Shown in pieces: positions 25,800 to 35,266 of a stretch of 64,000 bases of DNA. The stretch covers positions 558,001 to 622,000 of the forward strand of contig JAZKBK010000004.1 in NCBI GenBank assembly GCA_040388625.1, written 5' to 3'. The DNA comes from Gemmatimonadota bacterium (GTDB taxonomy: Bacteria; Gemmatimonadota; Gemmatimonadetes; Gemmatimonadales; Gemmatimonadaceae). The stretch's first letter is position 1. Each line of letters begins with the position of its first letter. The notes under the pieces are model-generated. The model made no database searches, had not been told where the DNA came from, and was given only the letters and a program-made list of their open reading frames with translations. Made by a program: the position numbers and the translations under genes.

Positions 25800-28700
25800 G
25801 TGTCCTTCGTTCATCTCCACTGCCACTCGGAATATTCCCTGCTCGATGGGGCGAACCGCATCGAGGACCTTATCGCCCGTGCGCTCGAGTTCGAGCAGCC
25901 TGCGCTGGCCATAACCGACCATGGGAACATGCATGCCGCCTGGGAATTCCAGGAGCGGGCCAAGAAGGCGGGCATCAAGCCCATACTCGGCATGGAGGCG
26001 TACGTAGCACCCGGCGACCGGCGGTCGAGACAACGCATTGAAAGTACAGGGGGAGGAACCTCCAGATCCCGGGCGTATTACCATCTGGTGTTGCTGGCGC
26101 AGAACGCGACCGGGTACAAGAATCTAGTCAAGCTGTCGTCGCTGGGTTACACGGAAGGCTTCTACTCCAAGCCGCGCGTGGATCGTGAGCTGCTGACGCG
26201 CTACAGCGAGGGGATAGTCGTATCGTCGGCGTGCATGGCGGGCGAGATTGCGACGCATCTTCTGGCGGACAACTGGGACGCGGCGCGCGAGACTGCTGCA
26301 TGGTACGCGGAGCTGTTCAAGGACCGGTACTACCTGGAAGTGCAGGCGCACGACAGCGGCGACCAGGCTCTGCTCAACGAGCGCGTGTTCAAGCTCGCGG
26401 AAGAGATGGGACTGCCGGTGGTTGCGACCAACGACGCGCACTTTCTGCGGCACGACGACCACGCGTCGCACGACGTGCTGCTGTGCATCGGACTGGGCAA
26501 GAACGTGTCCGACGCGAACCGCATGCACTACGACGACGGGCTCTACTTCAAGAGCGCTGACGAGATGCGCGAGCGGTTTCCGGCGCGTGGCGACGTACTC
26601 GAGAATACGCTGCGCATCGCCGAGGAATCGGGGATCGAGTTCAAGAAGAAGTATCACGTGCCGTCGTTTCCGCTTCCGAAGGGAGTCAAGAGCGAGAACG
26701 AGCTGCTCGTGAAGCTCACTGAACAGGGTGCGCACGAGCGATACGGCGACGTACTGTCAGAAGAAGTCGAGACGCGCATGCGTTACGAGCTCGACGTCAT
26801 AACGAAGACGGGGTACGCGGGCTACTTCCTGATCGTGTACGACTTCATCAAGGCCGCACGCGACATGGGGATCCCGGTTGGTCCGGGACGCGGATCCGCG
26901 GCGGGGTCGCTCGTCGCGTACGCACTCAGGATCACGAACGTCTGCCCGATCAAGTTCGACCTGCTGTTCGAGCGCTTTCTGAACCCGGAGCGCGTGTCGA
27001 TGCCTGACATCGACGTCGACTTCTGCTTCGAGCGGCGCGGTGAAGTGATCGACTACGTGCGTCAGAAGTATGGGCGCGATTCCGTGGGGCAGATCATCAC
27101 GTTCGGTACGCTCAAGTCACGTGCAGCTGTGAAGGACGTGGGACGCGTGCTGGGCTTCACGCCTGGCGAGACGGACGCACTCGCGAAGCTGATTCCGAAT
27201 CTTCCCAACTATTCGCTGACGGTACGCGAGGCGGTCGAGAAGATTCCTGAAGTGAAGACGCTGTACACGACGGACGAGCGATACAGCGAGCTGCTCGACT
27301 ACGCGATCGCACTCGAAGGTCTGTCCCGGCATGCCGGCGTGCACGCAGCGGGCGTCGTGATCGCGCCGGGTCCGCTGGACAACTACGTGCCTGTTTGCAC
27401 GCAGTCATCGAAGGGCGCGGGGAGTCAGGGAGACGAGAGCATTGTCGTAACACAATACGACATGAACGGGCTCGAGAAGGCGGGGATGCTCAAGATGGAC
27501 TTCCTCGGCCTCACGACGCTCACGATCATCACTGACGCTGTTGCAAACGTGCGCGCACGGGGGCGCGAGATCCCGGATCTGGACGACATTCCGCTGGACG
27601 ACAAGGAGACGTATCACATGCTCCGGCTCGGGAAGACGGCGGGCGTGTTCCAGTTCGAATCTCCGCTTGCGACCGAGCTCGTGCGTTCATTGCGATGCGA
27701 CCGCTTCAACGATCTGGTGGCATCGAATGCGCTGATGCGTCCCGGTCCGCTCGACGCGGGGATGCACAAGGTCTACATCCGTCGCAAGCGCGGTGAGGAG
27801 CCGATCACCTACGCGTTGCCGGAGCTCGAGGAGTTCCTGAACGACACGTACGGCGTGATCACGTATCAGGAACAGGTCATGCGTATCTCGCAGAAGCTCG
27901 CGGGAATCTCGCTGGCCGAAGCTGATGTGTTGCGCAAGGCGGTGGGCAAGAAGGATGCGGAGCTCATTCGGAAGGAGCTGGGCAAGTTCATCGAGAAGGC
28001 GGTTGCGCTGGGACATGATCGCAAGATCATCAACGAGATTGCGGCGCAGATCGAGACGTTTGGACGTTACGGCTTCAACAAATCGCACGCCGTGGCGTAC
28101 TCGATCATCTCGTACCAGACCGCGTGGCTCAAAACGCACTTCCCCGCCGAGTTCATGGCGGCGCTCTTGTCGTCGCAGATCGGGGATACGGACAGCGTCG
28201 TCAAGTACATCAACGAAGCGAGAGAGATCGAGCTCGAGGTACTTCCGCCAGACGTGAACGAGTCGAATTACAAGTTCACGGTGATTGCCGACAAGAAGAT
28301 ACGCTTCGGGCTTGGCGCGATTCGCAACGTCGGCAAGAGCGCGATCGAATCCATTCTTGAAGCGCGTAAAGCGGGCCCGTTCACCTCGCTGTTCGACCTG
28401 TGCAATCGCGTCGATCTGCGCATGTGCAACAAGCGCGTGCTGGAAGCGATGATCCACGCGGGCGCGCTCGATTCGCTCGGCGGCCACCGCTCGCAGCTCG
28501 TGGCGGCGCTCGATACGGCGATTCGCGAAGCGTCGCTGGCGCAGGAAGACGTCGCCAGCGGTCAGGTGTCGATGTTCGGCGACGCACTCGGCGCAACGTC
28601 CAAGCCGGCGCATCAGACGACGCTGCCGAACGTGGCTCCGTGGCCCGAGAGCGAGCGACTCGCGAACGAGAAGGCTATACTCGGCTTCTACACGTCGGGA

Positions 28701-29297
28701 CATCCGCTGGAGCCGTTCCGCGCGGAATGCGAGCTGTTCTCCACCCATACCGTCAGCGACCTGGGCACGTGGACAGGTGAGTCGATGTCGTTGTGTTGCG
28801 TGATCACGACGATCAAACGGCAGACGAGCAAGAAGACCGGTGCGGAATTCGCGCGTCTCACGATCGAGGATTTTTCGGGGTCGGCGGAAGTGCTCGTCTT
28901 TCCCGAGGCATGGAGCGTGATTCACGACCAGGTGAAGGCGGACGTGCCAGTCGTGATGAAGGGCGGCTATTCGAGACGCGACGAGGGGGCGGACAACCCC
29001 ACCTTCATCGTCGAGTCGGTGACCAAGCTTGCGGAGAAGCGGACCAACGGGCAGGTGGCGGTGGCGATAGCGCTGGCGCCCGGGATGCCGCTGGATCCGA
29101 CGGTAATGCGGGACGTGCAGGAAGTGGTGCACGCCCACCCCGGAACAGCTCCGCTGGAGCTGCGGTGGAGTGACGGCAACGGCGGCTCAGCGCGCTGGCG
29201 GTCGAGGTCGCTCAAGCTGTCAGCCGATGGCGTGGCCCTCAAGGAATTGAGATCGTTGCTCGGAGACGGGTGCGTTTCGGTAGTTTTAGGGACATAG
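25800..29297 (+). CDS. dnaE: DNA polymerase III alpha subunit
   Basis: 1165 residues, the usual DnaE length. It begins with the PHP domain (VHLHCHSEYSLLDGANRIEDL). The polymerase active site has D403 and D405 in MPDIDVDF and the third aspartate D567 in KMDFLGL, matching the spacing of the E. coli catalytic triad. GRGSAAGSLVAYAL precedes it. Helix-hairpin-helix sequence (FGLGAIRNVGKSAIESIL) and a C-terminal OB fold (near residues 990-1080) follow. It synthesises the chromosome in the replisome. The start is GTG. accA follows after 9 bp, its ribosome-binding site touching the dnaE stop. Confidence 0.97.
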   Translation: MSFVHLHCHSEYSLLDGANRIEDLIARALEFEQPALAITDHGNMHAAWEFQERAKKAGIKPILGMEAYVAPGDRRSRQRIESTGGGTSRSRAYYHLVLLAQNATGYKNLVKLSSLGYTEGFYSKPRVDRELLTRYSEGIVVSSACMAGEIATHLLADNWDAARETAAWYAELFKDRYYLEVQAHDSGDQALLNERVFKLAEEMGLPVVATNDAHFLRHDDHASHDVLLCIGLGKNVSDANRMHYDDGLYFKSADEMRERFPARGDVLENTLRIAEESGIEFKKKYHVPSFPLPKGVKSENELLVKLTEQGAHERYGDVLSEEVETRMRYELDVITKTGYAGYFLIVYDFIKAARDMGIPVGPGRGSAAGSLVAYALRITNVCPIKFDLLFERFLNPERVSMPDIDVDFCFERRGEVIDYVRQKYGRDSVGQIITFGTLKSRAAVKDVGRVLGFTPGETDALAKLIPNLPNYSLTVREAVEKIPEVKTLYTTDERYSELLDYAIALEGLSRHAGVHAAGVVIAPGPLDNYVPVCTQSSKGAGSQGDESIVVTQYDMNGLEKAGMLKMDFLGLTTLTIITDAVANVRARGREIPDLDDIPLDDKETYHMLRLGKTAGVFQFESPLATELVRSLRCDRFNDLVASNALMRPGPLDAGMHKVYIRRKRGEEPITYALPELEEFLNDTYGVITYQEQVMRISQKLAGISLAEADVLRKAVGKKDAELIRKELGKFIEKAVALGHDRKIINEIAAQIETFGRYGFNKSHAVAYSIISYQTAWLKTHFPAEFMAALLSSQIGDTDSVVKYINEAREIELEVLPPDVNESNYKFTVIADKKIRFGLGAIRNVGKSAIESILEARKAGPFTSLFDLCNRVDLRMCNKRVLEAMIHAGALDSLGGHRSQLVAALDTAIREASLAQEDVASGQVSMFGDALGATSKPAHQTTLPNVAPWPESERLANEKAILGFYTSGHPLEPFRAECELFSTHTVSDLGTWTGESMSLCCVITTIKRQTSKKTGAEFARLTIEDFSGSAEVLVFPEAWSVIHDQVKADVPVVMKGGYSRRDEGADNPTFIVESVTKLAEKRTNGQVAVAIALAPGMPLDPTVMRDVQEVVHAHPGTAPLELRWSDGNGGSARWRSRSLKLSADGVALKELRSLLGDGCVSVVLGT

Positions 29298-29306
29298 GAG
29301 GTCCGA

Positions 29307-30278
29307 ATGGCGACTGCAGCAACGACCATGGATTTCGAGAAGCCGATCGCGGAGCTCGAGCGCAAGATCGACGAGCTCAAGCACGCGCCGGGCGATCGTG
29401 CCGTGAACGTCGACGACGAGATCATCTCACTCGAGCGGAAGCTGAGCGAGCTACGTGGTGACATATACAAGAATCTGACTCCGATTCAGCGCGTGCAGGT
29501 CGCGCGCAATGTTCGGCGTCCGTTCATGCTGGATTACGTCGCGCGCATCTTCACCGACTTCGTAGAGCTGCACGGCGATCGCGCATTCCGCGACGACGCG
29601 GCAATCGTCGGTGGATGGGCACGCCTCGATGGCGAGACGGTGATGCTGGTGGGACATCAGCGCGGACATGACACCAAGGAAAATCTCCGGCGCAACTTCG
29701 GAATGCCGCATCCGGAGGGCTACCGAAAGGCGCTTCGCCTGATGAAGCTCGCGGAGAAGTTCCACGTTCCGGTCCTCACGTTCATCGATACGCCGGGTGC
29801 GTACCCGGGACTTGGTGCTGAAGAGCGCGGGCAGTCCGAGGCGATCGCGCGGAATCTTCTTGAGATGAGCCAGCTTCAGGTCCCGATCATCGCGACTGTG
29901 ATAGGCGAGGGTGGCTCCGGCGGCGCGCTCGCGCTGGGCGTTGCGGACCGCGTGTTGATGATGGAGAACGCGGTCTACTCCGTCATCACTGTCGAAGGAT
30001 GTGCCGCGATCCTCTGGAAGGACGGCAAATCTCCGGAGATGCGCGACCGTGCGGCGAACGCGCTGCGCATCACGTCGCCCGACCTGCTCGAGATGCGAGT
30101 GATCGACGAGATCGTGCCGGAGCCGGAAGGCGGAGCGCACGCAAACCACGAGGCCGCTGCGCGCTCGCTTGCCGAGGTGCTCAATACCAATCTGGAAGAG
30201 TTGCGCAAGCTGCGGCCTGAGCGGTTGGTGAGGCGACGCAGGCAGAAGTATCTGAGGATGGGACAGTGGGCAGAATGA
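29307..30278 (+). CDS. accA: Acetyl-CoA carboxylase carboxyltransferase, alpha subunit
   Basis: 323 residues, standard length. AGGAGG lies 5 nt before the ATG, the clearest Shine-Dalgarno site in the window. The N-terminal coiled region (FEKPIAELERKIDELK) and the catalytic VIGEGGSGGALALGVADRV with the downstream YSVITVEGCAAILWKD are diagnostic. With AccD it moves CO2 from carboxybiotin to acetyl-CoA, the committed step of fatty-acid synthesis. AccD and the biotin subunits are not in the window. Confidence 0.96.
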   Translation: MATAATTMDFEKPIAELERKIDELKHAPGDRAVNVDDEIISLERKLSELRGDIYKNLTPIQRVQVARNVRRPFMLDYVARIFTDFVELHGDRAFRDDAAIVGGWARLDGETVMLVGHQRGHDTKENLRRNFGMPHPEGYRKALRLMKLAEKFHVPVLTFIDTPGAYPGLGAEERGQSEAIARNLLEMSQLQVPIIATVIGEGGSGGALALGVADRVLMMENAVYSVITVEGCAAILWKDGKSPEMRDRAANALRITSPDLLEMRVIDEIVPEPEGGAHANHEAAARSLAEVLNTNLEELRKLRPERLVRRRRQKYLRMGQWAE

Positions 30279-30302
30279 ACCCGCGTACGTCGCACCTGAC
30301 GT

Positions 30303-30324
30303 GGGCAGGCACGGAGGCCTGCCC
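30303..30324. repeat. GC hairpin GGGCAGGC / GCCTGCCC (family A variant)
   Basis: Eight perfect pairs around ACGGAG, between accA and the PSP1 gene. The sequence GGGCAGGCACGG..GCCTGCC recurs at 61670-61689. It may work as a weak terminator. Confidence 0.6.
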
Positions 30325-30346
30325 ATACACGTCTTAGCACCGCACA

Positions 30347-31450
30347 ATGCATCTCATTGAAGTAGCGTTTCGCGGTAATCGGAAGGAGTTCTTTGGCTGG
30401 GAGGGTGAGACACCGCCTCCTGCTCGCACGGCGGTGATCGTTGAAGCGGATCGCGGTGAGGACCTGGGTACGGTGCACGCGATTGGCGAACTCGCGGCGC
30501 AGCGCAATTCCGGTTGCGCGCACGGTTGCGGCGAGCCGGTACGGAAGGCGCTGCGTATCGCAACCAAGCGTGACGTTCGGCAGAGCGAATCGCTTCAGAA
30601 GGCGAACGACGACGCACGACAGCGCGCCGCGGACAAGGTGCGCGCCGCGAATCTTCAGATGAAGATCTCGGACGCCGAGTGGCAGTGGGACAAGAAGAAG
30701 CTGACGTTGTATTTCACCGCCGAGAAGCGCGTCGATTTCCGGAATCTCGTGCGAGATCTGGCAGCGGCGTTCCGCACGCGCATCGAGCTCAAGCAGATCG
30801 GCGTGCGAGACGAGGCCAAGCGACTGGATGGCATTGGGCGCTGTGGCCGCCAGTATTGCTCCGCAGCGTGGCTGCCGGAGCTTCGACCGGTGAACCTGGG
30901 CGTGGCAAAGGATCAGCGGCTATCGCTCAATCCGTCGCAGATATCGGGCGCGTGCGGGCGTCTCATGTGTTGCCTGCGTTACGAGCACGAGTTCTATGTG
31001 GAGACGCGTCGGCGCTTTCCGAAGGAAGGACGCATCGTCATGACGACGGTGGGTGAGGAGAAGGTTCTGACCGTGGATCTGTTCCGCGAGGCCGTCACGC
31101 TGCGGAACGCGGAAGGTGTACTGCGGACCATTCCGCTGGAAGCGTTCAACGGCGAAGTCGCTGGTCGTCCGGCACCAACGCCGCCACCGTGCGACGACGA
31201 CACCGACGAGTCATCGGAAGAGATATCCCCGGAGCTGATGTACACCTCGGAATTCGCGATTCCGGAGCCCCGACTGGTCATTCTTACCGAAACCGTCGAG
31301 ACCGAGGTAGCTCCACCCGCGCAGACGCGGAAGCCTGAGCGTCGCCGTCGCGGCCGCCGGGGCGGAAGCGGAAGCGGCGATGGTGGGAGCGCCAACGGCT
31401 CCGGTGCGCCCAGGCCGAACGACAGAAAGGGGCCAGCGAAGGAAGGCTGA
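30347..31450 (+). CDS. ricT: PSP1-domain protein, RicT/YaaT-like, with a long low-complexity tail
   Basis: 367 residues. The PSP1 C-terminal-type core spans about residues 1-260. Cysteines sit where RicT proteins hold them: C57 and C61 (CAHGC), C166 and C171 (RCGRQYC), C203, C208 and C209 (CGRLMCC). In Bacillus, RicT forms an iron-sulfur complex that guides RNase Y; whether that holds here is unknown and no ricA or ricF lies nearby. The last 60 residues are Arg/Gly/Pro-rich (RRRRGRRGGSGSGDGG), a tail likely disordered and possibly RNA-binding. metG follows, a neighbour pair also known from Firmicutes. Confidence 0.82.
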   Translation: MHLIEVAFRGNRKEFFGWEGETPPPARTAVIVEADRGEDLGTVHAIGELAAQRNSGCAHGCGEPVRKALRIATKRDVRQSESLQKANDDARQRAADKVRAANLQMKISDAEWQWDKKKLTLYFTAEKRVDFRNLVRDLAAAFRTRIELKQIGVRDEAKRLDGIGRCGRQYCSAAWLPELRPVNLGVAKDQRLSLNPSQISGACGRLMCCLRYEHEFYVETRRRFPKEGRIVMTTVGEEKVLTVDLFREAVTLRNAEGVLRTIPLEAFNGEVAGRPAPTPPPCDDDTDESSEEISPELMYTSEFAIPEPRLVILTETVETEVAPPAQTRKPERRRRGRRGGSGSGDGGSANGSGAPRPNDRKGPAKEG

Positions 31451-31475
31451 CCGGCCGAGCCACGGCTTTGACAGC

Positions 31476-31484
31476 TGTTATAAA
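31476..31484 (+). promoter_or_regulatory. Extended -10 promoter (TGTTATAAA) for a leaderless metG
   Basis: TG-n-TATAAA is present, with TATAAA at 31479-31484, followed by 7 nt and the GTG at 31492. There is no Shine-Dalgarno sequence. An upstream TTGACA at 31468 is only 5 bp from the -10 and cannot be its -35. Confidence 0.45.
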
Positions 31485-31491
31485 TTGCGAC

Positions 31492-33036
31492 GTGCCCAAC
31501 AAGTACTATATCACCACAGCGATCGACTACGCCAACGGCGACCCGCACCTGGGGCACGCCTTCGAGAAGATCGGCGCTGACGTCCTGGCCCGGTACCACC
31601 GTCTTCGTGGCGAGAAGGTGCTGTTCGTCACCGGCATGGACGAGCACGGTCAGAAGGTCGCGCAGTCCGCGGCCAAGGAAGGCCGGACCCCTCAGGCACA
31701 GGTCGATGAGATCGCGCGCAGATTTCAGGAGGCGTGGGCAGCGCTCGGAATATCGTACGATCGCTTCGTGCGTACCACGAGCGAACAGCACAAGATCGGC
31801 GTCCGTGCGCTGATCGAGCGCATTTTCGAGCGTGCTCCGGACAACTTCTACACCAAGACGTACGCCGGATGGTATTGCGTCGGTTGCGAGGCGTTCAAGA
31901 CCGAGGAAGAGATCGTCGACGGCAAGTGCGTGCTGCATCCGACACGCACCCTCGAGTGGGTCGAGGAGCGCAACTGGTTCTTCCGGCTGAGCGCGTACGC
32001 AGATCGTCTGCGGACGTTGATTGCGAGCGGGAACTTTCTGCAGCCACGAAGCCGCGCGAACGAGATACTGTCGCTGATCGATCAGGGGCTGGAAGATGTG
32101 TCCGCGAGTCGCGCGCGCGCGGGATGGGGAGTTCCCTTCCCTCGCGACACGGGCGATGGCGAGCCGCAGACGACGTACGTCTGGTTCGACGCACTTCCGA
32201 ACTACATCACGGCTGTGGGTTTCCCGGATACCAGCGGGGAGTTTGCGAAGTGGTGGCCGGTGGACGTGCATGTGATAGGCAAGGACATCACGCGCTTTCA
32301 TGCGCTCATCTGGCCGGCGATGCTCATCGCGGCGGAGCTTCCGCTGCCAAAGCTGGTGTGGGCGCACGGCTTCGTCCTGCTGGGCGGCGACCGGTTCAGC
32401 AAGTCCGCCGGCGTCACGCTCGATCTGCAGGACGCAGTTGCGCGATTCGGCGCCGACCCGTTCCGGTACTTCCTGATGCGCGAAGTTCCGTTCGACGCTG
32501 ACGGAAACTTTTCATGGGAGCGATTCGAGGAGCGTTACAACGCCGATCTCGCAAATGCGTGGGGCAATCTCGCCAGTCGCACGATCGCGATGATAGAAAA
32601 GTATCGCGGCGCGATCGTCCCGCCCGCGGAACCGAACGAGCTCGATGCAGTCGACGCTGCCGACATGGCCGCGTATGACGCTGCGATGCAGGACAATCTT
32701 CCCAATCGCGCGCTCGAGTACATCTGGGCAACGGTCGCCCGCGGGAACGAATACGTGGACCGGCAGGCGCCGTGGAAGCTTGCGAAGGATCCGACAAGGC
32801 AGGATGAGCTTGACGCCACGCTGGCGGCGCTGGTGCGGCAATTGACGCGGCAGGCGATTGCGTTGTCGCCGTTCATGCCGGGGCGATGCGCGGAACTCCT
32901 GTCACAGCTGGGCGCACCGGCGGATTTCCTCGCCACGCCCGGGAGATTGGGCGATGGCGGCGTCACGACGTTCGATGTGACGGGTTGGCGCGTGGCGAAA
33001 GGCGCGTCGTTGTTCCCGAAAAAGGAGACGGCATAG
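31492..33036 (+). CDS. metG: Methionyl-tRNA synthetase
   Basis: 514 residues from GTG 31492. The HIGH-like motif is HLGH (residues 19-22), the zinc-knuckle region has CVGCEAF and a later KCVLH, and the KMSKS-like motif is RFSKS with catalytic K304. There is no C-terminal EMAP-type tRNA-binding domain, so it is of the shorter MetRS type. It charges initiator and elongator tRNA-Met. The start is taken just before PNKYYITTAIDYANG, the first conserved strand; a longer TTG start at 31468 lies inside the promoter-like sequence. Confidence 0.95.
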   Translation: MPNKYYITTAIDYANGDPHLGHAFEKIGADVLARYHRLRGEKVLFVTGMDEHGQKVAQSAAKEGRTPQAQVDEIARRFQEAWAALGISYDRFVRTTSEQHKIGVRALIERIFERAPDNFYTKTYAGWYCVGCEAFKTEEEIVDGKCVLHPTRTLEWVEERNWFFRLSAYADRLRTLIASGNFLQPRSRANEILSLIDQGLEDVSASRARAGWGVPFPRDTGDGEPQTTYVWFDALPNYITAVGFPDTSGEFAKWWPVDVHVIGKDITRFHALIWPAMLIAAELPLPKLVWAHGFVLLGGDRFSKSAGVTLDLQDAVARFGADPFRYFLMREVPFDADGNFSWERFEERYNADLANAWGNLASRTIAMIEKYRGAIVPPAEPNELDAVDAADMAAYDAAMQDNLPNRALEYIWATVARGNEYVDRQAPWKLAKDPTRQDELDATLAALVRQLTRQAIALSPFMPGRCAELLSQLGAPADFLATPGRLGDGGVTTFDVTGWRVAKGASLFPKKETA

Positions 33037-33042
33037 ACCTCG

Positions 33043-33122
33043 CCACGCGCCGAATTGGTGGTCCTGCGTAGGGCGCGGATTCATCCGCGCCTGGCCCATT
33101 CAGGCGCAATCAGAATTGGATG
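33043..33122 (+). repeat. Element B copy 3 (80 bp) between convergent metG and the S9 peptidase gene
   Basis: Same orientation as copy 1 at 14576: CCACGCGCCGAATTGGTGGT, then the hairpin (33072-33080 with 33083-33091), then CTGGCCCATT and GCAATCAGAATTGGATG. The outer 15 bases seen in copies 1 and 2 are absent. It may also act as a terminator for both genes. Confidence 0.75.
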
Positions 33123-33171
33123 CCTGCCGGGTTCGTTAAATGCGGCACAATGCCGTACGTGACAAACGTCG

Positions 33172-35265
33172 TCATCGTAAATACCGTTCCAGAAACGCCG
33201 CCGTTGTTTCGTATGATTGAATCCAGTGCGAATGCAACAACCATTCGTGCGTTTCGTCGGGATAGATGAGCGTTTCGACGTGCACACCGCGGTTGCGCAG
33301 GTCCTCCGTCAGCTGCACGGTCTGCCTGAAGTCCACGTTGCGGTCGTCGTCGCCTTGAATCAGCAGCACTGGTGCGCGCCAGTGCGACAGATCGCTCATC
33401 GGCGACGACGCGTACGCGAGGCGACGTGCCTTCATCTCGCGATCCTCGTCCCACGTGTCCTCCATCCTGCTCCACTCGAGATTCCAGTCGTGCACGCCGG
33501 CGAAATCCACGCCGACCTTGTAGTCGGCCGGATCCCGCGCGAGCGACAGCGCTGTCATGTAACCGCCGTACGACCCTCCCCAAACACCGATGCGCGCGGG
33601 ATCGACTTCACGCCGCGCACGTAGATAATGCGCTGCGGCGATTGCGTCGCGCGCCTCGGCGCCGCCACCCGGGCCGTAGTCGAGCGCTTCGCGGAAATCG
33701 AGTCCGTAGCCGATTCCGCTGCGGTAGTTTACCGACAGTACGACGTAGCCCCGGCTCGCGAGATACTGATTGAGTCCGTAAGCGTTGTGGTAGTAGCCCA
33801 TCGGATTGAAGCCAAGCAGCATCTGGCGCTGGGACCCGCCGTGGTAGAAGACGACGGCCGGATGTCGCTTTCCGTCGCGTGCGGTGGGCGGGAGAAAGAG
33901 CTGTCCGTGCAACAGCAGGCCGTCGGTGGATCGGAAGGTGACCTGCTGCGGAGTCGCGAGCTGTGCCGAGGGAAAATCGGCTGGGATTGCGGTTGGAGCG
34001 AGATCGGCGATGGCGCCGCGTTCCCGCAACATCGCGGGCCGCGCGGGCGTCGTCGCGCCCGAGTGAAGCAGCGCAACACCGCCCTGCAGAGCCGCCGGCC
34101 CCCACTCGATGCCGCCTCCAGACGTCAGGGGTGTCGGCGCTCCACCGCTCGCAGGCACCGACCAGATGTGCAACAGGTCGATCCTGTTCCCTTCGTTCGC
34201 CGCGTACAGGATGCTGTGTCCATCGATTCCGGCCGTGGCCGACACTACCTCGCGCTCGCCAATCGTGAGCGCTACCGGTGCCGCAGATGTAGCAATGGCG
34301 GATACCGAGTAGAGTCTGTTCCAGCCTCCGGACTCCCATGGGAACGCGATGCGATTGTCTGCAGTCCAGATGATCTGATCGCGTGAGTCGGTGCGACGGA
34401 ACATGCTTCCCGGCCCGGACGCGGCGCGCCAGAGCTCGCGCGCGGTACCCGTCGCCGGATCGGCGACGAGAATTGACCATCGCTGCCCGGTACGCCTCAG
34501 CGCGTGCTGTGGCTGCCGCGTGATGGTCGGCTGCCTTATGAATGCGACAGAGCGTCCATCCGGCGACCAGACGGGATAGCCGTCATCGTCCACCGACGGA
34601 TCCATGTACCGAAGCGTCGAATCTCGCACGTTGAATACGCCGATGAACGAGTGATCGACACGAGTGCTCGTGAATGCTATCGCCGAACCGTCCGGCGACC
34701 ATCGGATGTTTCCGTCGCGTCCGCGCCCGACGAACAGCCGCCTTTCGTGGGCGCCGCTATCTAACGTGACCGTGTAGATCACGCCGCCCCGCGTAAAAGC
34801 CACGATCTTCCCATCCGGTGACGGCTCCGGTGACGCGCCCTCGGCGAGCGAACGCGGTGCGCCGCCATCGATCCGAGCCAGCATCACAAGCTGGCTCCGG
34901 CCATGCGCGTCGAGCGCGGGATTGGGATACTCGCCACGATCGTTCCTGCCCGATCCGCGTACGAACACCACGCCGCTCCCGTCAGCGAGCCAGCGAGGCG
35001 AGCTCATTTCCCAGCCGTCGTCGGCAGTGTATGGCGTGATTGCACGCGCACGCCAGTCCGGTGCGCGCGCGATCCAGAGATTTTCGGGGCCGGCCTGATC
35101 GAAGACCCAGGCGACCGCGTCCCCATGCGGCGACGCAACAAAATCCGTCGGAAACGGCGCGCTCAGTATCTGCGGGATGGTGAACGACGGCCTGGTTGTC
35201 TGGGCATCAAGAACGGACGCTGCGAGAGATGCGAATGCCAGGAAGACAAGTGAAGGATTGCGCAT
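33172..35265 (-). CDS. S9-family prolyl oligopeptidase (acylaminoacyl/dipeptidyl-peptidase type), secreted
   Basis: 697 residues from the ATG at 35265. Signal peptide about 1-21 (FLAFASLAASVLDAQ). An N-terminal beta-propeller of WD-like repeats (for example DGNIRWSPDGSAIAFTSTR) covers about 40-420. The alpha/beta-hydrolase domain carries the nucleophile near S565 in WGGSYGGYM, an aspartate in DDRNVDF and histidine in ETHEWL. It should cleave peptides or acylated amino acids outside the cytoplasm. The gene follows the serine hydrolase with its ATG 1 bp after that stop codon, so the two are cotranscribed. Confidence 0.9.
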   Translation of the reverse strand: MRNPSLVFLAFASLAASVLDAQTTRPSFTIPQILSAPFPTDFVASPHGDAVAWVFDQAGPENLWIARAPDWRARAITPYTADDGWEMSSPRWLADGSGVVFVRGSGRNDRGEYPNPALDAHGRSQLVMLARIDGGAPRSLAEGASPEPSPDGKIVAFTRGGVIYTVTLDSGAHERRLFVGRGRDGNIRWSPDGSAIAFTSTRVDHSFIGVFNVRDSTLRYMDPSVDDDGYPVWSPDGRSVAFIRQPTITRQPQHALRRTGQRWSILVADPATGTARELWRAASGPGSMFRRTDSRDQIIWTADNRIAFPWESGGWNRLYSVSAIATSAAPVALTIGEREVVSATAGIDGHSILYAANEGNRIDLLHIWSVPASGGAPTPLTSGGGIEWGPAALQGGVALLHSGATTPARPAMLRERGAIADLAPTAIPADFPSAQLATPQQVTFRSTDGLLLHGQLFLPPTARDGKRHPAVVFYHGGSQRQMLLGFNPMGYYHNAYGLNQYLASRGYVVLSVNYRSGIGYGLDFREALDYGPGGGAEARDAIAAAHYLRARREVDPARIGVWGGSYGGYMTALSLARDPADYKVGVDFAGVHDWNLEWSRMEDTWDEDREMKARRLAYASSPMSDLSHWRAPVLLIQGDDDRNVDFRQTVQLTEDLRNRGVHVETLIYPDETHEWLLHSHWIQSYETTAAFLERYLR

Positions 35266-35266
35266 G

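Noticed and set aside
31468-31485. TTGACA plus TATAAAT before metG as a standard sigma70 promoter
   Set aside because: The two boxes are only 5 bp apart; a standard spacer is about 17 bp. Only the -10 is kept, as an extended -10.
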